A stretch of 64,000 nucleotides of DNA. Source: a virus. Made by a program: the position numbers and the translations under genes. This document shows positions 9,351 through 17,900 of the stretch, piece after piece (the first letter of the stretch is position 1; every line of letters begins with the position of its first letter). Where the stretch lies: IMG/VR virus record IMGVR_UViG_3300043436_002028, positions 1-64,000 of that record; one strand, 5' to 3'. The notes below the pieces were generated by a model. The model saw only the letters and a list, made by a program, of their open reading frames with translations. It did no database searches and had not been told where the DNA came from.

Positions 9351-10549
9351 TGAGCAGACGGTATAAAGCGGGACTGGTAACTGCTTCTGAACCAAGTAGC
9401 TCTGGTACGCCTTATACCGGCGCTGCTTCGGGTTCTTGGATTCGCCAGAGGCATTCACAATCTGTTTTTGAGAGTGCGTGGCCAAAAGCAACAAGCGTTC
9501 CAGGAGCACCTACAAGTGTACAAGCCTCAGCTGGTAACGCTCAAGCTACTGTAACATTTATCGCCCCTACTGATACAGGTGGCTTATCTATCACAAGTTA
9601 TGTTGTAACATCAAACCCTGGAAATATTACAGCCTCTGGCAGTTCTTCTCCCATTAATATAACAGGGTTAACAAATGGAACTAGTTACACTTTTACAGTA
9701 AAAGCTGTAAATGCAGCTGGCTCTAGTGCATCAAGTGGTGCTTCAAACGCAATTACTCCCACAAATGTCGTTACTGGAGAATCCAGTTATACAACTGCTG
9801 GAACTTATTCTTGGACATGTCCAAGCGGTGTTACTTCAGTCTCTGTTGTAGCTGTTGGTGCTGGCGGTACTGGTGGAGCTTATGGAGGTTCTGCAGGTTC
9901 ACTAGCATACAAGAACAATATTGCAGTAACTCCAGGACAATCTTACACAGTTGTCGTAGGCGCTACCAATGCCCAAGTTTATGCCTCTCCTTACTCATTT
10001 ACTGCAGGTTCGTCATCATTTGGCTCTAGCACACCATTAGTTGCGAATGGCGGTTTTGGAGGATACTCTGGTGATGTCTCCAGCCCACAAATTGGAAGTG
10101 GCTATGATGGAGGTGGCAGAGGTGGTGCTGGCTCTACTGACTACTATACTGCTGAATATGGATATCGTAGTGGACAGGGTGGTGGCGCTGGAGGCTATAC
10201 TGGTAATGGCGGCTCTGGTGGATTTGGACCAGCTGCAGGCGGAAATGGCTCTGGTGGAGGTGGCGGTGGAGGCTCAAGTGGTCCTAATAACGTTACGACA
10301 GGCGGAGGCGGTGTTCTTTTATTAGGACAGGGTAGTAATGGAGCAGGTGGTGGTTTTAATGCTGGAACACCAGGCGGTGGAGGTTCTTTTGGAAACAATG
10401 GCTCTGGTGTACAAGGTGGCTTATATGGTGGTGCGTCAGGCGGTATAGGTAGTATAGCCAATAGCTCTAACCAAGGTAAGAATGGCGCTGTTAGAATTAT
10501 TTGGGGAAGTGGAAGAGCATTTCCATCAACGAATACAGGTGTATTATGA
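9350..10549 (+). CDS. Fibronectin-III plus glycine-rich adhesin
   Basis: 399 residues. After a short conserved N-terminus (SRRYKAGLVTAS), residues about 47-140 form a fibronectin type III domain (PGAPTSVQASAGNAQATVTF ... TNGTSYTFTVKAVNAAGSS). A beta segment (TAGTYSWTCPSGVTSVSVV) leads into a C-terminal half of very long Gly-rich loops such as GSGGGGGGGSSG, like the polyglycine-II sandwich tips of T-even receptor-binding adhesins. I infer a receptor-binding or fibre-tip protein. The next gene is a paralogue lacking the glycine-rich part. The 3' end overlaps it by ATGA. Confidence 0.7.
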   Translation: MSRRYKAGLVTASEPSSSGTPYTGAASGSWIRQRHSQSVFESAWPKATSVPGAPTSVQASAGNAQATVTFIAPTDTGGLSITSYVVTSNPGNITASGSSSPINITGLTNGTSYTFTVKAVNAAGSSASSGASNAITPTNVVTGESSYTTAGTYSWTCPSGVTSVSVVAVGAGGTGGAYGGSAGSLAYKNNIAVTPGQSYTVVVGATNAQVYASPYSFTAGSSSFGSSTPLVANGGFGGYSGDVSSPQIGSGYDGGGRGGAGSTDYYTAEYGYRSGQGGGAGGYTGNGGSGGFGPAAGGNGSGGGGGGGSSGPNNVTTGGGGVLLLGQGSNGAGGGFNAGTPGGGGSFGNNGSGVQGGLYGGASGGIGSIANSSNQGKNGAVRIIWGSGRAFPSTNTGVL

Positions 10550-11361
10550 GAACAAGATATCAAAATGGCTTAATAACAGCCTCAAGGCAAACTCCTGTAT
10601 CTAATTCAAAAACTACTCCTGCAAATGGAGTATTTCCAGTTGATATTGTAGCTCAGTTAATTCAAAAGAATAAATGGCCGAAAACAACTGGTGGTGCTAT
10701 CAGTTATCTTACTCCTGGCACTTACTCATGGGTTGCTCCAGCTGGCGTTACTTCAGTGACAGTTACCGGAAGAGGTGGTAGTGGTGCAGGACAGCAAAGT
10801 TCTTATACTTCCTTTGGATGGAATATTATATCAGCCGGTCCTACTTATAGCGGCAGTAACTGTTTTGGCACATCCCTTGGATCGTCTTTAACAAAATCTT
10901 TTTGTGATGGTGTTGTATCTAGTGCTTTAAGCACCTTAAATGCAGTTCCTTTATTTACAAATACAATTACCTCTGTAGGAATTGCTTATTTAATGTATTG
11001 CAGTACAACATCTTTGTACTTAAGATACATTAGCAGCATCAGTCAGCAATTGTACAGAACAGGTACACCTTCAATTTCTAGTAACTTGGCTTCAATGCCT
11101 TCTAGTATTTCAGGTGGATGGTCTTTTACACCAGTTGCATATGAGCCTACTAACGTTTCTGTAGTTAGTACAACAGGCCCTTATGCTGGAGGTGCTTCGA
11201 CTGCCTTTGGATATACCTTTGCAGGCGCTAATTCAGGAGTTGATGCATCACCTGCTGCAGTTACCTATTCAAATATCTCTGTAACTCCAGGACAATCTTA
11301 CACTATTGTTGTAGGTACTGATTACGGAAGTGATTTAAGTTTTGTAACAATTGAATACTAA
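10546..11361 (+). CDS. Adhesin paralogue of the preceding gene
   Basis: 271 residues, started at the ATG in the ATGA overlap. Its N-terminus (RTRYQNGLITAS), the segment PGTYSWVAPAGVTSVTV and the C-terminal SVTPGQSYTIVVG repeat those of the 9350-10549 protein, also at DNA level (about 9928-9960 versus 11279-11311). The fibronectin domain is missing and the glycine-rich tip is replaced by a Ser/Thr/Tyr-rich segment (about 10800-11200). I infer a duplicated and diverged tail tip adhesin, perhaps giving a second receptor specificity. Confidence 0.6.
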   Translation: MRTRYQNGLITASRQTPVSNSKTTPANGVFPVDIVAQLIQKNKWPKTTGGAISYLTPGTYSWVAPAGVTSVTVTGRGGSGAGQQSSYTSFGWNIISAGPTYSGSNCFGTSLGSSLTKSFCDGVVSSALSTLNAVPLFTNTITSVGIAYLMYCSTTSLYLRYISSISQQLYRTGTPSISSNLASMPSSISGGWSFTPVAYEPTNVSVVSTTGPYAGGASTAFGYTFAGANSGVDASPAAVTYSNISVTPGQSYTIVVGTDYGSDLSFVTIEY

Positions 11362-11368
11362 GGCTAAT

Positions 11369-11881
11369 ATGGAACAATTATTTTTAAAATTAGAAAATGG
11401 AGTTCCTGCTGGCTATCCAATATTGGAATCTAACTTAAGAGAGTTAGTCACAAGGCAACTTCCATATATCATAAAACCGCAGGATTTAGAAAATACTGGA
11501 TTTGTTCTTTTCGAACCAAATGATCCACCAGAAGAAATTGACCAAGGTCTTGTGTTTGAAACTTTTGTAGAAGGCTATGAAAGGAACTCTACAGGTTCTT
11601 ATTCTTATAAGTTCAAGAAACAATTAAAATTTTCAGGAACTTGTGAAATTGACAGCCCTGGAAATAACGCCATGGCTAGAGCTTATCTAGAAGATCAAAT
11701 AAATAATTCCATACGTAGTCAAGTTGCTGTAGCCGAAATACGGTTAAACAGCTTATCTCTATTGTACACAGAAAGATTAGCTTTAGAGAAATACGTTTTG
11801 GAATTAAAAAATATTCCCAATCAAGCCTTGTTCCCTTTTAAAGTTACATGGCCTGAATATCCCATATTTTTAGACCTTTAG
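11369..11881 (+). CDS. Tail fibre assembly-like protein 1
   Basis: 170 residues; AAGG precedes the ATG at 11369. The C-terminus, ...LKNIPNQALFPFKVTWPEYP, matches the LPxQxxFPxxVxWPxxP ending of phage tail fibre assembly / Caudo_TAP-like proteins. The start GYPILESNLREL parallels YPITEENLKIL in the next gene, so the two are paralogues. I infer a chaperone for folding or attaching the adjacent fibres. Confidence 0.6.
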   Translation: MEQLFLKLENGVPAGYPILESNLRELVTRQLPYIIKPQDLENTGFVLFEPNDPPEEIDQGLVFETFVEGYERNSTGSYSYKFKKQLKFSGTCEIDSPGNNAMARAYLEDQINNSIRSQVAVAEIRLNSLSLLYTERLALEKYVLELKNIPNQALFPFKVTWPEYPIFLDL

Positions 11882-11892
11882 TGAGGTGCGTA

Positions 11893-12366
11893 ATGACAAT
11901 GTTTGTTAAACTGGAGGGTGATCAACCTTCTAAATATCCAATAACCGAAGAAAACTTAAAGATTCTTTTTCCAAATCACACCTTTCCTAATATTTATACA
12001 CCAGATTTTGTAAAATCTCTTGGTTTTGGCATGTATGAGTTTACTCAAATCCCATACCAAGAGTATCCAAACATTGCAGACGAAGATTTTCCAACTCTAG
12101 GTTCTAATGGAATTTACTACCAAAGATGGATAGTAAGACCAATGACTGAAAGTGAGCGTGAAACAGCTACTTTTGAAAGAGCCAGAAAAGTTAGAGTGGA
12201 AAGAATGTTAAGTCTATCTCGTTGCGACTGGACACAATTACCAGATACTGGTCTTTCAGAAGAATCTAGAACCAATTGGACTTTATATAGACAAAAACTG
12301 AGAGACCTTCCTCAACAAGAAGGTTTTCCATGGGCTGTAACTTGGCCGATACCTCCTGACGCTTAG
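11893..12366 (+). CDS. Tail fibre assembly-like protein 2
   Basis: 157 residues from ATG 11893; ATG 11899 is better spaced from GAGGTG and equally possible. The C-terminal part reads RCDWTQLPDTGLSEESRTNW followed by YRQKLRDLP and FPWAVTWP, the classic signature of small tail fibre assembly proteins of Gram-negative phages. The paired gene just upstream is a diverged copy; the pair may serve the paired adhesins. Confidence 0.7.
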   Translation: MTMFVKLEGDQPSKYPITEENLKILFPNHTFPNIYTPDFVKSLGFGMYEFTQIPYQEYPNIADEDFPTLGSNGIYYQRWIVRPMTESERETATFERARKVRVERMLSLSRCDWTQLPDTGLSEESRTNWTLYRQKLRDLPQQEGFPWAVTWPIPPDA

Positions 12367-12397
12367 GGGTTAGGCATTTTAATGGAAAGTTGGGAAA

Positions 12398-12655
12398 ATG
12401 AGCGATAATCAACAACTTTTTAACATTGTTGTAGGTGTATGTGGCGCATTGGGAGGCTGGTCAATGAAGGTGATGTGGGACACACTTCGAGATCTTCAAA
12501 AGTCAGACAAACAATTAGCCGAAAAGCTGTCTAATATCGAAGTTATTGTTGCAGGCGATTACGTTAAACGTGAAGAACTTGCAAAAATTACTGAGACACT
12601 GTTTAATAAGTTAGACAGAATTGAGGAAAAATTAGATAAGAAGGTGGATAAATGA
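12398..12655 (+). CDS. Small membrane-anchored coiled-coil protein
   Basis: 85 residues. One hydrophobic helix near the N-terminus (FNIVVGVCGALGGW) is followed by a charged coiled coil (residues about 28-85) with the pattern GDYVKREELAKITETLFNKL and DRIEEKLDKK. This type is common in phages, sometimes called holin-like, but I see no proof of lysis function and the lysis genes are at 42-43 kb. It overlaps the next gene by ATGA-type spacing. Confidence 0.55.
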   Translation: MSDNQQLFNIVVGVCGALGGWSMKVMWDTLRDLQKSDKQLAEKLSNIEVIVAGDYVKREELAKITETLFNKLDRIEEKLDKKVDK

Positions 12656-12879
12656 TTAGTATTAATCCTAAGGTTACTTCTAAAATTGAAGACTCTGTAA
12701 CAATTACTAAAGAAGTTAAGGCTACAGAGCCTAAAGCTGAAATTAGTAAATTTCAAGACTGTGTTCCTGCTAATTGGGTTATCATCTTAGAAGGTGATAA
12801 TTTTACAGCACGGAATAACAATAGTGGTGAAACCTTTAAAGGCACAATCGCTGAGTTCAATGCAAAATTGAGAGGCTAA
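12652..12879 (+). CDS. Hypothetical protein upstream of portal
   Basis: 75 residues, overlapping the preceding stop by 4 bases. A charged, probably flexible first half is followed by a compact beta-like segment with PANWVIILEGDNFTARNNNS. No domain is recognised. Translational coupling between the preceding gene and the portal suggests a head-assembly context. Confidence 0.5.
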   Translation: MISINPKVTSKIEDSVTITKEVKATEPKAEISKFQDCVPANWVIILEGDNFTARNNNSGETFKGTIAEFNAKLRG

Positions 12880-12881
12880 AA

Positions 12882-14513
12882 ATGGCTGTCGTAAACGCTG
12901 CTCAAGCTACAGTAAAAACCGTAGCTGATCCAAATGCCTCATTTGAGTCTTTGAAGCCTTTGTGGAATAAATGCAGAGCCGTTTGTAGCGGGGAGCGTTA
13001 TGTTAAAGATTTTGATGGGACTATTGATACCCTTCGCTTTAGCAATTTACTGATTCCATTCTCTCCGTCTATGGATCAAAAGCAATACGACTTCTATAAA
13101 GCAGAAGCCGAATTGCCTGGTATCGTAGCACAATTCTCAAAGATGCTTGTTGGTGGTTTGTTAAGGAAACAGCCTGTTCTATCGTTACCTGATAATGTGC
13201 CTTCAGAGGCACAAAACTGGATAATGAATGAATTTGGCAAAGATGACTCACCTCTTGCGTCATTCTTAGATTCTGCACTCTGGGAAGAAGTCCAGACAAG
13301 TCGTGCTTGGATTTTTGTAGATTATCCTACTATCAAGAATCCAGAGACACTGACTAGACAAGATATCGCTAAATATAAGCCTTATCCTATTTTAGTTCAA
13401 GCTGAATCCGTAATTAACTGGCGCATTGCTACTGATGAGCTGGGCAGAAACATCTTAAATCGGGTTATTGTTCGTGGTTTCAAAGAAAAATATGAAACTA
13501 ATGAATTTCACCCCGACTTGATTGAAGTTGTTTATGTTCATGAATTAGACGAATCAGGCTATTATCAAATTCGTGTGTTTGAAAGAAAAGACATTGCAAC
13601 AGATGTTCCTGTGGTAGCTGGTCAAATTGTCAAACAGCCTGGTAAATATAAAGTAGCTTTTGAGCTTGCTGACACAATTACTAATATAATGGCTAATGAC
13701 AAGCGACTTAAAATGATTCCTGCTTGGCCATTAAATGGTAGTATTGATGCAATAGAGCCAATGTTGTCTCCCATTATTGACAAAGAAATTTCTTTGTATA
13801 ATAAAATGAGCAGACGCAATCATTTATTGTATGGCGCTTCTACATATACACCTTACATTGCGTCTGATATGTCAGATGATGACTTTGACGAAATTGTGTC
13901 TGGTGGTTTAGGTACATGGATTCGATTGCGACAAGGTGATACTGCAGGTGTTCTTGATACGCCTACGGCTGCTCTTCAAGATATGGATAGAGCAATTGGT
14001 GCTGCTATTGAAGAAATGGCAAAGATGGGTATTAGAATGCTTACACCTGAGACTGCACAATCCGGTGTTGCATTAGAAATCCGTAATGCTGCTCAAACTG
14101 CTCAGTTAGGAACGCTGAACAATAAAATCAGTAATATTATGAGGCAAGTTATTGCCTTTATGATTAACTGGCGTTATGATTTAGAATTGAAGCCTGCTGA
14201 TGTTGAATTCTCACTATCTGCTGACTTTAATCCTATCCCTCTTGGTGCTGACTGGCTCAGACTTGCAACAGAGTGGTATCAACAAGGGCTTATTCCTCGT
14301 TCTGTTTGGCTTGATATGCTTAAGCAGAATGATATGATATCGCCTGATTACAATGATGTTGAGGGTCAACAAGAGATAACAGCTGACAGTATGATTAATC
14401 TTGATCGTCAAGCTAATTTAGCGTATGCTGAACAAATAGCAGCTCAAAAGTTAAATTTAACAGACGATAAAGACGACGATAATGTTGAAGTAGGAGAACA
14501 AAATGGCCGGTAA
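12882..14513 (+). CDS. Portal protein (DUF4055-like)
   Basis: 543 residues, of portal length, followed by the MuF-type head gene. The N-terminal region (W.KCRAVCSGERYVKD ... Y..YKAEAELPGIVAQFSKMLVG) and the central EEVQTSRAWIFVDYP pattern match the DUF4055 portal group as I know it. The protein would form the dodecameric DNA channel at one capsid vertex and bind terminase. The long central helix and the clip region are plausible around residues 290-420. The gene overlaps the next one by 11 bases. Confidence 0.85.
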   Translation: MAVVNAAQATVKTVADPNASFESLKPLWNKCRAVCSGERYVKDFDGTIDTLRFSNLLIPFSPSMDQKQYDFYKAEAELPGIVAQFSKMLVGGLLRKQPVLSLPDNVPSEAQNWIMNEFGKDDSPLASFLDSALWEEVQTSRAWIFVDYPTIKNPETLTRQDIAKYKPYPILVQAESVINWRIATDELGRNILNRVIVRGFKEKYETNEFHPDLIEVVYVHELDESGYYQIRVFERKDIATDVPVVAGQIVKQPGKYKVAFELADTITNIMANDKRLKMIPAWPLNGSIDAIEPMLSPIIDKEISLYNKMSRRNHLLYGASTYTPYIASDMSDDDFDEIVSGGLGTWIRLRQGDTAGVLDTPTAALQDMDRAIGAAIEEMAKMGIRMLTPETAQSGVALEIRNAAQTAQLGTLNNKISNIMRQVIAFMINWRYDLELKPADVEFSLSADFNPIPLGADWLRLATEWYQQGLIPRSVWLDMLKQNDMISPDYNDVEGQQEITADSMINLDRQANLAYAEQIAAQKLNLTDDKDDDNVEVGEQNGR

Positions 14514-14760
14514 ACGTGGAGCACCAGTAGGTAACAAAAATGCTACTGGTGGCAAAAGTAGCAAAAGTGGTTTCGGTTCTGCATCTCAAGCTATTAAAGC
14601 TTTTGGACCAAGACCCTCATCAGGTTTTTTAGGTTTGTCTTCAGAGCGTGCTAAGTTTGATGCAAGAGTTGATAATTATTTAGGTCATTCTGGAAATAAA
14701 AAGCCAGGAGGCCTCTATAAAATAGCAACAAAAAGTTCTATAAAAGCTGGTAATTGGTAA
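14503..14760 (+). CDS. Small basic Gly/Ser/Lys-rich protein
   Basis: 85 residues, overlapping the portal end. The start GKRGAPVGNKNATGGKS resembles the RGAPxGNxNA segment found in many small phage DNA-binding or terminase-associated proteins. The rest is Ser/Gly/Lys-rich and probably disordered. It could be packaged or assist head assembly; the function is not known. Confidence 0.5.
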   Translation: MAGKRGAPVGNKNATGGKSSKSGFGSASQAIKAFGPRPSSGFLGLSSERAKFDARVDNYLGHSGNKKPGGLYKIATKSSIKAGNW

Positions 14761-14790
14761 AGCAATACTTAAAAGGCTAAGAAATAAACT

Positions 14791-14949
14791 ATGCCACTAA
14801 CCAAAGGCTACTCTCAAAAGTCTGTATCTAAAAATATTTCAATGCTTATAAAAGAGGGAAAACCTCAAAAACAAGCTATTGCAATTGCTTTAGACACAGC
14901 TAAAGAAGCTAAGAAGAAAGCTTCTAAATCCAAACCAAATAAAGGTTGA
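14791..14949 (+). CDS. Short lysine-rich conserved protein (DUF6496-like)
   Basis: 52 residues: [19 protein letters not shown], then [20 protein letters not shown] and a lysine-rich tail. I recognise this KGxSxKxVSxNIxxLxxEGKPxxQAvAIAL pattern as a widespread small phage/plasmid family of unknown function. AAAGGCTAAG precedes the ATG. It ends 17 bases before the MuF fusion gene. Confidence 0.7.
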   Translation: MPLTKGYSQKSVSKNISMLIKEGKPQKQAIAIALDTAKEAKKKASKSKPNKG

Positions 14950-14966
14950 TACAGCAAGGAATAAGT

Positions 14967-17900
14967 ATGACTGTCAACGCTAATACACAAATATATGACA
15001 AAGCTATAGATAGGGCGGCAATGATCCGTCTTTATGAAAGAAGAGTCAATGGTAAGATTGAATTAGTTATTGACGGTCATACTGTCCGAGTCGATAAGCT
15101 TATCAAAGACGCTAATCTTTCTCAAAAAGGCTTTGAGAAGTTAAGAGAGGCTATTGATCAGGAACTTACAAAAACTTATAAAGAGACTTTTAATATTAGT
15201 AAAAGATCTTTATTAGATCTGGTTTCTGATCAATTGTCATATGCGTATCAAAACGTTGAAAATGCAATGGGTCAAATTTGGAGAACTCAAAGACCTCAAA
15301 GACGCATTGCTGAAGAAATTGTATTAGAAAAACCTCTACATGAAAATAGAACACTTGCTGCAGGTTGGGCGGGTGTTAGTGTTAGTGAAAAGAAAAGACT
15401 AGAAGCTTTAATTCGTAAAGGTATTTCTGAAGGTAAAACTGCTGATCAAATAGCGTTAGAAGTGCGGAAAGGTAATGTTCATAATATTACTCGTATGCAG
15501 TCAAAAGCTCTTGTTGTTACTGCAATTACTTCTGTAACTGCCCAAACCGATCACGCTGTTTACAAAGCTAACGAACGTGCCCTAGCGGGGTGGCAGTATG
15601 TGGCCGTCTTGGATGCCAGAACCACGCCTGTGTGTGCGCACCGAGACGGGACTACCTACCCCATTGGGGACACCTCGCACTTGCCTCCGGCCCACTTTAA
15701 TTGTCGTTCTACAACGATTCCCGTTTTTAAATCTTGGGATGATATTTCCAAGCTTGAAGGTGCTGCTGAAGTTAGACGTAGAAACCTTGAGGGTCTCACT
15801 GATAAACAAAAAGCCTTTTATGATGGTCAAACGCCAATGCGTGAGACTTATAATGACTGGCTCTTTAGACAACCGCAAGATGTTCAATTAAGGCATCTTG
15901 GTGATTATCAAAAAGTTCAGTTATTTAATAGCGGTCAGATTAGGCTTGAAAAGTTTACAAATCCAGAAGGTAATTCTATTGGTATTAAAGAGCTTAGAGC
16001 AATGACTGACGATGGTTACGAATTGCCTAATGATACTAAAAAGTTTGCTTCTGCAAAACAGAAACTAGATTCAATGCAATTAGGTGCATCTACACCTGAT
16101 GACTTTTTTGATAACCAAAAGTTAAAGAATACCTTAGTTGATTACTATCTTTTACAAGCAGGTGAGCTTGATGGTACTCTTTCAATAACAAACTACCGTG
16201 GTTTGTTAATTGGAACTAAGAGATCTGCAAAGAACAGGGTATTGACATCTCCTCCAAGAGAAGATCAACTTAAGTTTAATCCTATTACTGGACGCTATGA
16301 AGACATCCGACTATATCAACCAAATCCAGCTGTCTTATCTAATAACCTTAGATTGTTGGACGAAAGCAATGTCTTACTGGATAGAGACAAAGAATTTATT
16401 AGATCAGTCAATGACTCTTTGGCTGAAAAGATGAGTGTAAATGAAAGAGCTGTTGTTGTAGACAATCTACGAACACTCTTCACACGCCACAGAAAGAATC
16501 CTGAGCCTTGGGCTAACTTCAAAGCAGTTGTTCAAAGTCAAATAAAATTTGATGTAATGAACGTATCTGATGCAATTGAAACACAATTGCGCAGAGACAC
16601 TAACTTAATGAAAAAGTTGTTACAAGATAATTACATTGATCCTGTGTTAGGTCCAGTGCAGCTTGATGAATTACACGATTCTTTTATTGCTAACATTGGC
16701 AAGAAGAACAAGTGGGAAGACAAAGTTGCACCAAAGATAGCTAGAGAGCTTAGAGAAGTTTTTGATTTAAGCATTCCTTTAGTTATTAAAAATCGACTAA
16801 GTGATGCAGATCTACAACAGTTTTATCTTAAATTTGCTCATAGACTTAGCCTTGCTGACTTGCCAGATAGAGATCAGTTTGCTGTAGCATTAGGTAGAGA
16901 TCTTTACAACTTAGCCAATTTAAACGGAGCTAGAAATGCTTGGTATAAACTTGGCATGAAGCTTTTAGAAGCTAAGAACGTAAACAAATTCTTTGAAATT
17001 GAAACTTTTGGTGTTCAAAAGAGAAGAATGAAAAGTAGACTGAGTGGTACTTACTTTGGACCGTACTACGACACTATTGCTTACAATATTAGAGTAACAG
17101 ACCCTAGAGTTCAGGAGTATGCCCAACTAACACGAAAAGTTGAATTAGGTCTTCGTGTTGCAGTTACATCTGATAAGAATCGACTTGTATTTAGAGAGGG
17201 TTATAAAACCTACTTCATTGATCGTGGTGTTCTTGGCTTTGAAGATACAAGAATTCCAATTACATCAACATCAAGTTTTAGTGACTTTCCTGAAGAGTTT
17301 GTTGATAAGGAATTTATAGATGCTCTTAACTGGGCATCACAGGCTAAATATAAGATTGATTCCGACTATTATGACTTTATTAACAAATTATTATACTTTG
17401 AGGATGATAAAGGCAAAGCTCAATTTTACAATGGTTTGAATAATTATCGTAAGTATATTGCCTCAAGAGGCGATGCATACGAAAGATTCAAGGCAATGGA
17501 ATGGTTACGAAAGAGTGATAAAGCTTTTAGCAATCATCCGTTTGTTGATCACCGTGCTCGTATTTACGACCGAGGTTTGATTAGTCCACAAAGTGGTGAG
17601 ACATTTAGACCGTTCTTAAATACAGCTGAGCCAAAGAATTTTAGTCCTGAAGAATTTAAAGATTTACAAGATCAGATTGGTGCTTTTCTGGGAGGACTTA
17701 GTGATTATCTTGAAGGACGGTTTAACTCACTAACAATCACTGGTAGACAAAAGATTGCTGATAAATGGAGACCAGAACTGGTTAAGATTGGCAATCATAT
17801 GTTACGTGCTAAACCGAACGATATTAGAGCTGTACTAGAGTCAGATTTATTAGCTAATATTGATGGTGAAGAACAAGGTAAGTTTCTTAGATTCGCCATT

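Noticed and set aside
10195-10563. 122-residue proline-rich minus-strand frame
   Set aside because: It is the antisense of the glycine-rich repeats (GGN/CCN) of the adhesin.
12398-12655. Second holin near the portal gene
   Set aside because: One membrane helix plus coiled coil can look holin-like, but it lies in the head gene cluster far from the lysozyme. I left it unassigned.
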